Both the position numbers and the translations under genes were made by a program. A model generated the notes under the pieces. It was given only the letters and a program-made list of their open reading frames with translations. It was not told the DNA's origin and searched no databases. From NCBI GenBank assembly GCA_003249035.1, contig QBMK01000004.1:156008-218157 (forward strand): a DNA stretch of 62,150 nucleotides, read 5' to 3'. This DNA is from Pseudanabaena sp. Its GTDB lineage: Bacteria > Cyanobacteriota > Cyanobacteriia > Pseudanabaenales > Pseudanabaenaceae. Below, piece after piece: positions 27,033 to 36,663 of the stretch (position 1 is its first letter; every line of letters begins with the position of its first letter).

Positions 27033-27296
27033 ATGATTAATGATTCTACTGTTCGCGCTCGAATTAATGGAAAAATCAAAGAGGAAGCAACAGCCGTACT
27101 TGCTGCGATCGGGCTGACTCCTTCTGATGCTTTTCGTCTGTTGATGATTCGGGTAGCGCAGGAACAAGCACTTCCGTTTAGTTTGTTGATACCAAACGAA
27201 GAGACAGTTACTGCCATTAAGTCTGCTAGGGCTGGACAGGTTAAATCTTTCTCTAATTTGCAAGAACTAATGGGCGATCTCCATGCGGACGATTAG
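27033..27296 (+). CDS. RelB/DinJ-family antitoxin
   Basis: An 87-residue protein with the RelB/DinJ N-terminal ribbon-helix-helix (T-V-R-A-R-I-N-G-K-I-K-E-E-A, L-A-A-I-G-L-T-P-S-D-A-F-R-L-L-M) and a C-terminal toxin-binding tail. It would bind the palindrome ahead of the gene. Its toxin partner is broken (next entry), so the antitoxin may survive as a stand-alone regulator or as protection against a related toxin elsewhere. The two frames overlap by 14 nt. Confidence 0.85.
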   Translation: MINDSTVRARINGKIKEEATAVLAAIGLTPSDAFRLLMIRVAQEQALPFSLLIPNEETVTAIKSARAGQVKSFSNLQELMGDLHADD

Positions 27297-27495
27297 TCGA
27301 ATCAACCAGTTTAAGCGAGATTACAAGAGAGCGGTTCGCGGAAAACATCGTGCAATTCTAGATGAACTCTTGATTGCACAACAAAACAAGGTACGATCGC
27401 TACCAATTACAGATATCGAGAATCTAGCTGAGGCTTTGCTAGATTTTAAGGGAATGGATGATTTGGAGATTTGGTTGCGAGAAAATGTTGTCTAG
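27283..27495 (+). pseudogene. Chimeric relic: YafQ toxin N-terminus joined to DUF4351 C-terminus
   Basis: A 70-codon frame. Residues 1-30 (I-N-Q-F-K-R-D-Y-K-R-A-V-R-G-K) match the start of YafQ/RelE-type toxins. The remaining YafQ body, including its catalytic histidines and C-terminal H-x-x-L/F, is absent. From about residue 40, L-P-I-T-D-I-E-N-L-A-E-A-L-L-D-F-K-G-M-D-D-L matches the C-terminal end of DUF4351, a domain at the tail of Rpn-type transposase-like proteins. An in-frame deletion apparently fused two genes. Not expected to be toxic. Confidence 0.7.
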
Positions 27496-27573
27496 TTGGT
27501 TTTAGAATGGCGATCGCCCTTTTAATCTTCAAGATAACTATGTAGTCTATGAGTATAGCAAGGAGGAAAACTA

Positions 27574-28035
27574 ATGATTGCTGAAATGAAATCTACCACT
27601 AATACTCTTTATGAAGCAGATTATTCGCTTTGGGTTCAGGAGACTGCTAAGCAATTACAAAATCGAGATTTTGACGCTCTTGATATAGAAAATTTAATTG
27701 AAGAGGTTTTAGGTTTGAGTCGGCGCGATCGGAAGAAACTAAAAAGCTTGTTGAAAAGATTATTTGAGCATTTACTTAAACTTAAGTATTGGCAGTCAGA
27801 ACTGGTCAGAAATGAAGCTCATTGGAAAAGTGAAGTTCTCAATTTTCGTCAGCAAATTAGAGATGAATTAAAAGATAGTCCCAGTTTAAAACCTTATTTA
27901 AGGGAGATATTTGAAGAATGCTACCAAGATGCACGTCAACTTGTCGCGATCGCTTCAAATTTGCCTCTAAGCATTTTTCCTGAAACTCCTATAGCTGATT
28001 TCGATCGGATTCTAGACATGGATTGGTTGGCTTAA
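27574..28035 (+). CDS. DUF29 family protein
   Basis: A 153-residue protein of the DUF29 family, abundant in cyanobacteria: L-Y-E-A-D-Y-S-L-W-V-Q-E-T-A, D-I-E-N-L-I-E-E-V-L-G-L-S-R-R-D-R-K, a helical L-L-K-L-K-Y-W core, and the end P-I-A-D-F-D-R-I-L-D-M-D-W. A strong AAGGAGG lies 7 nt before the ATG. DUF29 is thought to be a small helical, possibly TA- or mobile-element-associated domain of unknown function. A second DUF29 tail follows 47 bp later. Confidence 0.85.
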   Translation: MIAEMKSTTNTLYEADYSLWVQETAKQLQNRDFDALDIENLIEEVLGLSRRDRKKLKSLLKRLFEHLLKLKYWQSELVRNEAHWKSEVLNFRQQIRDELKDSPSLKPYLREIFEECYQDARQLVAIASNLPLSIFPETPIADFDRILDMDWLA

Positions 28036-28082
28036 TGAGTTTTATTTGAGCTGATAGCGATCGCTAATCAAGTGCAGGGGCG

Positions 28083-28127
28083 ATCGCCGATCTTGAGCAG
28101 GTTTTGGATGAAGACTGGTTTGGTTGA
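28083..28127 (+). pseudogene. C-terminal remnant of a second DUF29 gene
   Basis: Fifteen codons reading I-A-D-L-E-Q-V-L-D-E-D-W-F-G and stop, closely matching the tail of the intact DUF29 gene just upstream. No start or body is present. It is what is left of a deleted or recombined tandem copy. Confidence 0.65.
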
Positions 28128-28259
28128 TAAATTGGTCTAATCGGCTGCTTTTTAGCAAGTCAAAGGCGATTTCTTTGCCCCTTGATTTTGAATTATTATA
28201 TTCAACAATGATACATCCATTCTAATATCACTTATGATCTACAGCTTGAATTTAAAATT

Positions 28260-29846
28260 ATGGAATTAGTCTCTGCTTGTAGCGACATATATCTTGAATA
28301 TATGTTTAGTCAATACCCTGATATCGATGCAAACATTTTATCATCGGTCGAAGCTATCTTTGAAACCAGTAATTGGGATAGTCCTGAGACTTCTCTAGAT
28401 TGGAATAACTTAGCTGTTATTGATTTAATTGAATCTGAACAATCCGCAGATTTAGAGGCAAAAACAAGCCTAATCCAGTCTGCAATGAAAAAGCTAGAAA
28501 GAGGGTTTAGTCTAGACAAAAATCCTCATTGTGCTGCTCATTATGTGATCATTCAAAGTATGTTAGCAGAGGATAGCAAGGCAGTTAATCTAGCACTAAA
28601 CACTGTTATTAATTCATCTCAGGTTGCATATTCATCTACTGATAGTATTCCCAAAGGTTTAGTCTATTTCCCCTTAGCAGCTAGAACTTGCATAGAGTTT
28701 GAATTGCTCGTCAATGCAGAGAATGGCTATGCTCAATCCTTCATGCTCTTAGCAGAAGCTTTAAGACGATCGCAGTTTATATTTTATAACTCGTCTGGAC
28801 TTCGATTCTTGAGGCTGGCTAATCAGCTTTTTGCTGATAGCCCTACTGTTTGTTTGATGATAGGTATTGCGGAACTGATGAGTGGTCAAGTTGAAGGAAT
28901 TATCCATCTACATCATGCTAGGAAATTAGCTCCATATCATGCTCCGATTTTACAAGCGCTTTATCTTGGCTATCGCGGTATTGGAGATATCAATACTGCT
29001 GGATACTGGCTAAAAACAGCAAATGATATTTGTCTAACCCAGAATGATGACACTGCTGATTGGCAATGGACAAAGTTGTCTGTGGACAATGCAAGCACCT
29101 ATGTTGCTTTTGATGAAGATTTAGTCTTAGCGGTTGAGCCGAGCTTTCGCAGTATTGTCACGAGCGTTTTGGTTGGTCAAGGTGACTGGTTTGAAAGAGA
29201 GCTTGAGTTTTGGCGTAACGGTATTCAATCAGGAATGACGGTGATTGATGTGGGGGCAAATGCTGGGGTATATACATTCAGCGCTGCTCAGAGGGTAGGA
29301 GCTACTGGTTTAGTACTGGCAATTGAGCCATTTTCTCAATGTGTGGGCTATCTTAATGAGACTTGCCAAATCAACAATCTTGAATGGGTCAAAGTTTGTG
29401 GAGGAGCCGCAAGCGATCGCAATGGCAAGGCAAAATTATCCCTTAGCGCGGCAAGTGAGCTTAATGAGCTTATTTCTGAAGAAGATGGACAAACTAGAGA
29501 TGCTAGTAGTTTTGAAGAAGTGGAGTGCTTTACTTTAGATAGTCTGATCGAACAACATGGAGTAAGCAGGGTTGATTTTCTGAAGATTGATGCTGAGGGG
29601 CATGAACTGCAAGTTTTGAAAGGTAGCGATCGCCTTCTCACCGAATTTGCACCAATTATCATCTATGAAAACATTGCAGGATCTCAGGGTAGTAATATAC
29701 CCGTTGCCAATTTTTTGAGGAATATTGGTTATCAACTATTTCGCTATCAGCCATATTTACAGAGGCTGGTTTCTGTTGATGTTAACACTGATTTTCAGGA
29801 TAGTCTGAATGTGATTGCTTTACCCCAGAACAGGTTTACTCAATAA
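28260..29846 (+). CDS. FkbM-family methyltransferase with helical N-terminal region
   Basis: A 528-residue protein. Residues 1-300 are helical and TPR-like (repeated A-x-x-L-x-x-A patterns, H-H-A-R-K-L-A-P-Y-H-A-P). The C-terminal part is an FkbM-type SAM-dependent methyltransferase with motif I V-I-D-V-G-A-N-A-G-V-Y-T and the F-L-K-I-D-A-E-G-H-E-L-Q-V-L motif. FkbM enzymes O-methylate sugars or small molecules. Lying next to a second FkbM protein and glycosyltransferases, it probably decorates a surface glycan. Confidence 0.85.
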   Translation: MELVSACSDIYLEYMFSQYPDIDANILSSVEAIFETSNWDSPETSLDWNNLAVIDLIESEQSADLEAKTSLIQSAMKKLERGFSLDKNPHCAAHYVIIQSMLAEDSKAVNLALNTVINSSQVAYSSTDSIPKGLVYFPLAARTCIEFELLVNAENGYAQSFMLLAEALRRSQFIFYNSSGLRFLRLANQLFADSPTVCLMIGIAELMSGQVEGIIHLHHARKLAPYHAPILQALYLGYRGIGDINTAGYWLKTANDICLTQNDDTADWQWTKLSVDNASTYVAFDEDLVLAVEPSFRSIVTSVLVGQGDWFERELEFWRNGIQSGMTVIDVGANAGVYTFSAAQRVGATGLVLAIEPFSQCVGYLNETCQINNLEWVKVCGGAASDRNGKAKLSLSAASELNELISEEDGQTRDASSFEEVECFTLDSLIEQHGVSRVDFLKIDAEGHELQVLKGSDRLLTEFAPIIIYENIAGSQGSNIPVANFLRNIGYQLFRYQPYLQRLVSVDVNTDFQDSLNVIALPQNRFTQ

Positions 29847-29888
29847 TGGTATTGTTTTAACAATTTATAAAATCCAAGAAATTTTTGT

Positions 29889-31583
29889 ATGTCAGTATTT
29901 CTCCCAATTTTAAAGAAAAATGGTTTTTTAGATCTCATTCATATGACCGTTTGCAACGTAGGGTCACGCAAACTAGGGGATTATGACGATTATGCTAGCC
30001 AAGGATGGGGATTATTTGCCCCAGAACTAACTATTTATGGCTTTGATGCTGATGAAGAGGCTTGTGAAGTTGCCAACGCTGATCTAGAAACGAGACAAAT
30101 TGACTGGAAAGAGGTACATATTCCATTAGCTCTGGGTAAGGCTGAAGAAGAAAGAACGCTTTATGTTACTAAAGCCCCAATGTGCAGCTCTCTTTATTCA
30201 CCCAATGAAGCCTATTTAAGCCGCTTTTCAGGTTTACCAGAACTAGTAAATTTAGACTTTAGTTGCCAAGTTGAAACAAACACTTTAGACGATTTCTGTG
30301 AATTGGAAGAAATAAACGAAATTAACTTTCTCCAGATTGATGTTCAAGGGGCTGATCTAGATGTTCTAGAAGGATCAAGTAAAATCTTAGATAGTATTTC
30401 CGCAATACAAATTGAAGTCGAGTTCTCTCACTTGTACATTGATCAACCTTTATTTGCAGATGTTGATACCTTTTTGAGAAAACAAGGTTTTACCCTATTT
30501 GACATCTCGACTTCTTACCGTGTGAGATCGAGTTCACCAATTCGCTCTAATGTGCGTCTTGGGCAATTGCTATGGGGGGATGCTTTTTATTTCCGAGATC
30601 CAATTCAATCGAAAAGCCAGAATCCTGAGCAAATATTGAAACTCGCATGTATAGCTGATGTCCTGAGTTTTCCCGATTATGCTTTAGAATTACTCGAATA
30701 TTTGACCCTGAATTATGGCAAAGATCCCAAGTATAACTTATCCAAAGTCATTATTGAAGGCTTATCTCAATTTCCTGAATTAGTTAATCAAGGATTAAGC
30801 TCTTTACCCATTGTCTCAAGAATCCAAGAATTCCTTGTTGATTTAGATGAACTTTCTTCTTTGACAAGCCAATTGCCTATCCAAAATAATACGTTGCCTC
30901 CATTATCTGTTTTTCATTCTGAAGATTATTTGCGTCATAATCATAGAAGGTTGGAACATCTAGTTAGCTTGAACATAAATATAAGTAGATCTCATGTACT
31001 TGAAGTTGGGGCTGGGATCGGTGATCACTCAGAATTTTTTATAGATCGTGACTGCTCGATAGTCATAACTGAAGGAAGACCTGAGAATGTTGAAGTGCTG
31101 CGCTCTCGTTATCCTAGACTTGATGTTAGACATCTAGACATGGAGAACCCGCTTCTAGATCCAAATGAATTATTTGATATCGTTTACTGCTATGGACTTT
31201 TATATCATCTTAATAAGCCTCTAGAAGCCATAGAGTTTATGTCAAAGCATACCAAGAATTTGCTTTTGCTAGAGACTTGTGTTTCTTTTGGCGACGAGGA
31301 AGCCATAAATTTTGTGAAAGAGAATGAAAACTATCCATCTCAAGCAACATCAGGATATGGTTGCCGGCCTACAAGATCTTGGATTTATAACCAATTGAAG
31401 CAACATTTTGAGTTTGTATATATGCCAATTACTCAACCGAATCATGAACAATTTCCTCTGGATTGGCAATTAGGAAACATCCATGAAGCAATATTCGCAA
31501 GATCGGTGTTTATTGCTTCTAGAGACAAGATTGAGAATGCTATTTTAATTGAAGGTATTCCCATGAAACAAACAAGACATTAA
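29889..31583 (+). CDS. Bifunctional methyltransferase: FkbM domain plus class I methyltransferase
   Basis: A 564-residue protein with two methyltransferase modules. Residues 1-215 are FkbM-like, with F-L-Q-I-D-V-Q-G-A-D-L-D-V-L-E-G. After a helical linker, residues 340-560 hold a second Rossmann domain with motif I V-L-E-V-G-A-G-I-G-D-H and the acidic F-D-I-V-Y-C-Y-G-L-L-Y-H-L motif IV. Two successive methylations of one glycan would fit the arrangement. It follows the first FkbM gene by 42 bp on the same strand and converges on the GT41 genes. Confidence 0.85.
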   Translation: MSVFLPILKKNGFLDLIHMTVCNVGSRKLGDYDDYASQGWGLFAPELTIYGFDADEEACEVANADLETRQIDWKEVHIPLALGKAEEERTLYVTKAPMCSSLYSPNEAYLSRFSGLPELVNLDFSCQVETNTLDDFCELEEINEINFLQIDVQGADLDVLEGSSKILDSISAIQIEVEFSHLYIDQPLFADVDTFLRKQGFTLFDISTSYRVRSSSPIRSNVRLGQLLWGDAFYFRDPIQSKSQNPEQILKLACIADVLSFPDYALELLEYLTLNYGKDPKYNLSKVIIEGLSQFPELVNQGLSSLPIVSRIQEFLVDLDELSSLTSQLPIQNNTLPPLSVFHSEDYLRHNHRRLEHLVSLNINISRSHVLEVGAGIGDHSEFFIDRDCSIVITEGRPENVEVLRSRYPRLDVRHLDMENPLLDPNELFDIVYCYGLLYHLNKPLEAIEFMSKHTKNLLLLETCVSFGDEEAINFVKENENYPSQATSGYGCRPTRSWIYNQLKQHFEFVYMPITQPNHEQFPLDWQLGNIHEAIFARSVFIASRDKIENAILIEGIPMKQTRH

Positions 31584-31597
31584 GGAATTAGAATTAT

Positions 31598-33430
31598 TCA
31601 TTGCTGCAAGTAGAGTTCCCACATCTGCTTATATGCTTTTTCCATATCTCTGGTGAACTGCTTAGCATTCCAAAGGGGAGCAGTTCTCTTAGATTCTTTT
31701 AGCTTCCAAAATACTTGCTTACGCAGATTTTCATCAGTGCCTAATCGAATTCCCCAGTCTACATACTCTTGATCGCTCCAAGCTATTCCTTCGGTGATAC
31801 CAGCATTCATCATCATCGTGTAGCTGTTGCGAGCGGCAAACTGTTGACCTACCTTAGTTACCATCGGAATACACATCCATAGGGTTTCCATAGTGGTCGT
31901 AGCACCGTTGTAGGGATAGGTATCTAAAACAACATCTGCAATATCTATATTAGCTCGATGCTCTGCTTCTGTTGGTGCCATAGGCAGAAACCTGAGGCGA
32001 TCTCCACTTACTCCTTCCGATTCAGCAATTTGCCTAAAAAACAATTGAATCTCTTCTTGGTCAGCATCCCCTTTAATCAAAAAATAACTGTTGGGTACTG
32101 CTTTGAGAATTTGCATTTGGAGCCGCACAGTCTCTGGATGCCTCTTGCATCCTCCCTGTGAGCTAAAATAAACTACTGCGTCACTAGGGATACTTAACTG
32201 ATCGCGGTGTCGAGTCGGAAACAGTACTTCAAATCCATCTACGGAAATATAGGTGTTTGGCAGTCGCCAAATCTTCTCTGAATAATACTCTTGAGCATTG
32301 TCAGGTAAAACATAGGGATCAGCAATAAAGTAATCGATAGTAGGTAACCCTGAAGCGTCTAATCCTAGCCAACTCACTTGAATTGGTGCTAGCTTCATTG
32401 ACATGATGTCACAACACACATCTGATGTAATACTATCGAGATCAACTAAAATATCGATTTGATCTTTACGAATTGCTTCCGCAATCTCGGCTGCATCATA
32501 ACCAAAGCTATAAAATTTATCACTATAACCAGCGATAAAGCTTTTAACTGAATCAAAAGAATTAGGTTTATCTAAAAAAGAATAACCATAAATTTGAAAT
32601 TGATCGTGATCATGATGTTTAAAGATCCACCTAGATAGCCATCCTACCGAATGTTTGCCCAAACAATGAGAAATATAGCCAATTCTTAGAGGTCTATTTC
32701 CCTTTTGCAGGTTAGCAAAAGAAAGTTGATGATATCCCAAATTATCGTGACAAATTTTGAGGAGTTTATTTTGAAGAGTACGATTTGCTTGGGGACAGTC
32801 TTCAATGTAAGGAAAATGGAATCCAGAGCTAAATAAGCGATTTACTTCTTTATGGCTTAAGTTTTTAGGACTTTCTGCTATTAGTAACTTAATTAATGTA
32901 GATTGTTGAGATGCCAGTTCTAGGATTTCTTCCCATTGAGTGCCGCATTGTAGAAGTACATGGAGTAATAAATAGTTAGCGAAAATTTTATCTGGCAAGT
33001 CTTTGGCTGACTGAACATAGGATTTTGCAGCATTCATAGCTTCGTTAAATCGAAATGCTGCTCTATAAAATCGTGCTAAATCTCTTAGCACATCTAACTT
33101 TGAAGCCAAACTGATATCGTGAGGTGCAGTATTTTGTAAAGCCTCCAAAATGATTATGGAGTTATCATAGTGATTAAACTTATGTCCAAATTCAGTCGCA
33201 ATGTTACGCAAAAAAATAAATAGTTCGTCAAGAGAAGTATCTTGATCAATGCTTAACAACCAACTAGCTTGAGCGTTTGCAGATTGCCCTTGAAATAATT
33301 GACATAATCCTATATACCGATAGATCGAACGAATAGAAGCGATATCGTCTGTAATAGCTATCAGGTTTTGGAAAACAGCTTCAGCTTCTATATACTTGAA
33401 CTGCCAAAAAAGCTCATAAGCCTCATCCAT
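31598..33430 (-). CDS. TPR / O-GlcNAc-transferase-like (GT41) protein, copy 1
   Basis: A 610-residue protein: TPR-like helices in the N-terminal 230 residues and a GT41 (OGT/SPINDLY-like) catalytic region after it (L-R-I-G-Y-I-S-H-C-L-G-K-H-S-V-G-W-L, Q-V-S-W-L-G-L-D-A-S-G-L-P-T-I-D-Y, and D-V-V-L-D-T-Y-P-Y-N-G-A-T-T-T-M). It would transfer a sugar to Ser/Thr of protein targets. The frame extends to 33490, but the ATG at 33430 overlaps the upstream stop by 8 bp and starts directly in the helical domain, suggesting coupled translation with copy 2. Confidence 0.87.
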   Translation of the reverse strand: MDEAYELFWQFKYIEAEAVFQNLIAITDDIASIRSIYRYIGLCQLFQGQSANAQASWLLSIDQDTSLDELFIFLRNIATEFGHKFNHYDNSIIILEALQNTAPHDISLASKLDVLRDLARFYRAAFRFNEAMNAAKSYVQSAKDLPDKIFANYLLLHVLLQCGTQWEEILELASQQSTLIKLLIAESPKNLSHKEVNRLFSSGFHFPYIEDCPQANRTLQNKLLKICHDNLGYHQLSFANLQKGNRPLRIGYISHCLGKHSVGWLSRWIFKHHDHDQFQIYGYSFLDKPNSFDSVKSFIAGYSDKFYSFGYDAAEIAEAIRKDQIDILVDLDSITSDVCCDIMSMKLAPIQVSWLGLDASGLPTIDYFIADPYVLPDNAQEYYSEKIWRLPNTYISVDGFEVLFPTRHRDQLSIPSDAVVYFSSQGGCKRHPETVRLQMQILKAVPNSYFLIKGDADQEEIQLFFRQIAESEGVSGDRLRFLPMAPTEAEHRANIDIADVVLDTYPYNGATTTMETLWMCIPMVTKVGQQFAARNSYTMMMNAGITEGIAWSDQEYVDWGIRLGTDENLRKQVFWKLKESKRTAPLWNAKQFTRDMEKAYKQMWELYLQQ

Positions 33431-35588
33431 TGTAAATCTCCCACATCTGTGTATATGCTTTTTCCATTTCTTTTGCAAATTGCCTGCCATTCCAGAGTGG
33501 AGAAGTTTGGCGCGATCGCCTTAGCTTCCAAGACACCTCTTGCCTTAGTAATGGCTCTTTCCCAAATCTAACTCCCCACTCTACATATTCAGATGCATTC
33601 CAAGCAATTCCTTCAGTGATACCTGCATTCATCATCATCGTATATCCATTCCGAGATACAAATTGCTCTCCTACCCTAGTCACCATGGGAATACCCATCC
33701 ACAAGACTTCCATAGTTGTGGTTGCGCCATTGTAGGGATAAGTATCCAACACGACATCTGCGATCGCTAAGTTAGCTCTATGTTCAGCCTCAGAGTTAGT
33801 GGTTGGTAAAAATCTTAATCTATCAAACTCCACACCTTCAGCCTCAGCATGGGAATAAAACAAGTCTTGGACGTTATTATTGCCTGCTAAACCCTTGATT
33901 AAAAAATAGCTGTTGGGGACTTGCTTAATGATTTTCATTTGAGATCGCACTGTTTCAGGGTGTCTCTTTCGGCTTTGTTGTGAACTAAAATAAATAATTG
34001 CATCATTTGGAATTCCCAATTCACTGCGCTCTATATTTGCCAGAGAAGACTCAAATCCATCTATGCCAAGATAAGTGTTAGGTAGCCGCCAGATCTTCTC
34101 TGAATAATATTCTTGGGCATCTTCTGGCAACACATAGGGATCTGCTATGTAATAGTCTATGGCAGGCAAACCAGAGGCATCCCACCCTAGCCAAGTGACT
34201 TGGACTGGAGCGGGCTTTAGAGACATTAAACTACAGGTATTGGAAACAGTCAGGCTGTCTAGATCGATTAATATATCTATCTCATCCTTATATATTTCGT
34301 CAGCCATAATAGTGTGGTCGCCCCAATAATCGATATCACCCCGAAAAGACTTATGCATCTGGGAGGCATACCACTGCTGCAAGAAATCATTTTGTTGAAA
34401 CCAAGGGAAATAGCCATAAATTTCAAAAGAATCGCGATCATGGTGTTGAATTAGAGATCTAGCTAACCAACCTACAGAATGCTTTCGTAAGCAATTAGAA
34501 ATATATCCAATCTTGAGCTGTTTATGATTGTGCTTGGATTGGAGATTAGGCTGAAACTTCTCAACTAGTTCAGGCTTAGAATAGCAAATATTTTCTTGAA
34601 ATAGCTTTAGAGCTTGATTTTGCTTTGGATGCGCAACTTTGGGAATATCGTTTAAATAGGCCGAGAAGAAATAAGAGCAACATAAAAACGATTGAGTAAG
34701 GCTTGGCAGATCTTTGGGAGATTCTGCGACTAGTTTGTCCAAGACTAGCTGGTACTCAGCATAAATTGACTCTATTTCTTGCCACGGTTCTGCAGCTTGC
34801 ATGATTGTCCCTAGTAAGAGCTGATAGGAAACAACTTGATCTGATAAATTATCAGATTTAGGTAAGCTCCGAGCAAGTTGGATTGCTTCTTGATGATAGC
34901 CATTCTCCGACAGCATTTGAGTTAAGCATCCTTTAGCTGTTAGGCTCTGGGGAGAGATTACTAGGCATAGTTGATTAATAATTTGCTGAGCTCTTTCAAA
35001 ATTTGAGCGTTCTGCAACATAGATTAAGGTTTCTAGACAGACTTGGATGTCTTTTATGTATGGTATTAACCTAGATGTAAATTCAATACTTTCATCAAAA
35101 GGTATCTCAGACGTAAGTACATTCTGCGATAACTGTAAAATAATATTGTCATTAATCTCTAGCTTAGATTCAGTTTCTAATAATCCCAAAAAATCTAATT
35201 CAGATAGAGTCTCGCTAGTCAACAATTTTAGATGCAAAGAGAGATAGACAATCTGTACTAAATTATTAAAGTCAAGTGGGCATACTTGGCGTAAATGGTG
35301 GCGAATTATCCAAGCTGAAAAATGATTGTTAAGCTTTTCTTGATAATTAGCTTCATCTTCAAGAATTTTACCTAGTTTTTGATCGTATGATTTGTCAGGA
35401 GTGGCATTTTCTAGTCCTAATAGCCATACCATTTGAGCTTCTTCTTCTTGCTCGGACAATAATAAAGCTAACCCCAAATAGTGATAATTCTCTACAATAT
35501 TTTCATTACTCTCTATAGCAGTCTCATAAAACTCTATTGCCTTTTTTAGGTCATTTCTAAGGTTCAAAGACTGCCAACTATCTAACAT
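33423..35588 (-). CDS. TPR / O-GlcNAc-transferase-like (GT41) protein, copy 2
   Basis: A 721-residue paralog of the downstream gene, with a longer helical N-terminal region (about 330 residues) and the same GT41 catalytic region: L-K-I-G-Y-I-S-N-C-L-R-K-H-S-V-G-W-L, Q-V-T-W-L-G-W-D-A-S-G-L-P-A-I-D-Y, and V-V-L-D-T-Y-P-Y-N-G-A-T-T-T-M. The catalytic halves are far more alike than the TPR parts, as expected if they share donor chemistry but differ in targets. First gene of a two-gene operon located just downstream of the pilin gene. Confidence 0.87.
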   Translation of the reverse strand: MLDSWQSLNLRNDLKKAIEFYETAIESNENIVENYHYLGLALLLSEQEEEAQMVWLLGLENATPDKSYDQKLGKILEDEANYQEKLNNHFSAWIIRHHLRQVCPLDFNNLVQIVYLSLHLKLLTSETLSELDFLGLLETESKLEINDNIILQLSQNVLTSEIPFDESIEFTSRLIPYIKDIQVCLETLIYVAERSNFERAQQIINQLCLVISPQSLTAKGCLTQMLSENGYHQEAIQLARSLPKSDNLSDQVVSYQLLLGTIMQAAEPWQEIESIYAEYQLVLDKLVAESPKDLPSLTQSFLCCSYFFSAYLNDIPKVAHPKQNQALKLFQENICYSKPELVEKFQPNLQSKHNHKQLKIGYISNCLRKHSVGWLARSLIQHHDRDSFEIYGYFPWFQQNDFLQQWYASQMHKSFRGDIDYWGDHTIMADEIYKDEIDILIDLDSLTVSNTCSLMSLKPAPVQVTWLGWDASGLPAIDYYIADPYVLPEDAQEYYSEKIWRLPNTYLGIDGFESSLANIERSELGIPNDAIIYFSSQQSRKRHPETVRSQMKIIKQVPNSYFLIKGLAGNNNVQDLFYSHAEAEGVEFDRLRFLPTTNSEAEHRANLAIADVVLDTYPYNGATTTMEVLWMGIPMVTRVGEQFVSRNGYTMMMNAGITEGIAWNASEYVEWGVRFGKEPLLRQEVSWKLRRSRQTSPLWNGRQFAKEMEKAYTQMWEIYNG

Positions 35589-35697
35589 AATTACCTAAGG
35601 TCTAAATTTTTAATTCATTTAATAATATTATGATTCTGCCCTTCACTAATTTGATTGAGAAAAGCAGATAAAAAATCTCTCCTCAGAAGTAAATAAC

Positions 35698-35749
35698 AAA
35701 AATCCCTCACTCGATATTTCAAGCAGAAATTTAAAAGTGAGGGATTTTT
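35698..35749 (-). terminator. Terminator of the pilin gene
   Basis: Arms 35698-35711 and 35736-35749 (14 bp, AGTGAGGGATTTTT and complement), 26 bp past the pilin stop on the minus strand, ending in a U-run. Confidence 0.8.
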
Positions 35750-35775
35750 TGAGTAATGTCGTTAAAACTTAGAGA

Positions 35776-36432
35776 CTATTGAATAGGAACAAATCCAAGA
35801 AGAGTAGTACCGATAGTGGTGTTACAGGTAGGAGCAGCATTAGTAGAAAAAGTTACAAATCTATTAGTCCCAACCGCAGAGTCGGTCGTGTTACCACCAT
35901 TAACAGGAGGTAGGGCAGCTTCGCATAGAACCGCAAGTGTGGTAGCTTCATTGGAACCAGCAGGGGTAGCCACGTTAACGCCACCTGTATAGCCCTTGAC
36001 TGATGCAGCATCACCGCCAACTATGGTGTCAGAGACAGTTCCAGCACCAGGAGTAGCGGTAGCTAGGGGAGCTCCAAAAACATTAACACTTTGGGTGACA
36101 CCGGATGCAGTTCTACCACCGTTGCGGGCAACGCCATAAGCATAGTTCTGAGTTGTTTGAGCAACACCCAGAGCAAGAGTTACCAAGTTAGGCGCAAACT
36201 CTTGCTTTTCTAGGAAATAAGCTTGCTGAGTACGGTTCATTGAGCCAGTGTAGGTTTTGGCTTCAGACTGACGTGCTTTTGCAGCTTGGTTAAGGAAAGA
36301 AGGAAGCGCGATCGCAGCCAGAATACCGATGATGATGATAACAACGAGAAGCTCGATCAATGTAAAGCCCTTTTCGTCATTCTTCTTGTTGAGGATGTGT
36401 TGAATGAGCTTGGTCTTGAATTCAGATTTCAT
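35776..36432 (-). CDS. Type IV pilin (PilA-like)
   Basis: A 218-residue prepilin. A 22-residue leader ends in G-F-T-L-I-E-L-L, the type III signal cut by PilD before Phe, with Glu at +5. The hydrophobic helix V-V-I-I-I-I-G-I-L-A-A-I-A-L-P follows. The C-terminal globular part is Ala/Gly/Thr/Asn-rich with two cysteines (L-C-E-A and P-T-C-N) that likely form the D-loop disulfide. High Ser/Thr content offers glycosylation sites. It is monocistronic by its terminator. In cyanobacteria such pilins form pili used in motility and DNA uptake. Confidence 0.93.
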   Translation of the reverse strand: MKSEFKTKLIQHILNKKNDEKGFTLIELLVVIIIIGILAAIALPSFLNQAAKARQSEAKTYTGSMNRTQQAYFLEKQEFAPNLVTLALGVAQTTQNYAYGVARNGGRTASGVTQSVNVFGAPLATATPGAGTVSDTIVGGDAASVKGYTGGVNVATPAGSNEATTLAVLCEAALPPVNGGNTTDSAVGTNRFVTFSTNAAPTCNTTIGTTLLGFVPIQ

Positions 36433-36663
36433 AATTCTTTATTCCCGTGGATGCCGAGTAAGTTAACTTGTTGGGTTGTGAAAGTAACTTACCCACAAAA
36501 AAACTGGATGATATCACCCTAAGAAAAAATATTTTTTGACAGTTAATAAAATAAAAAAATCGTTCAGCCGCAATACACTAACAATAAATTCTAAATTTCT
36601 TAAGTCCACTGTCCCATGTCTGCAAATAACTTGGGCTAAAGTTTTTTAGCTCATGCCGCCAAA

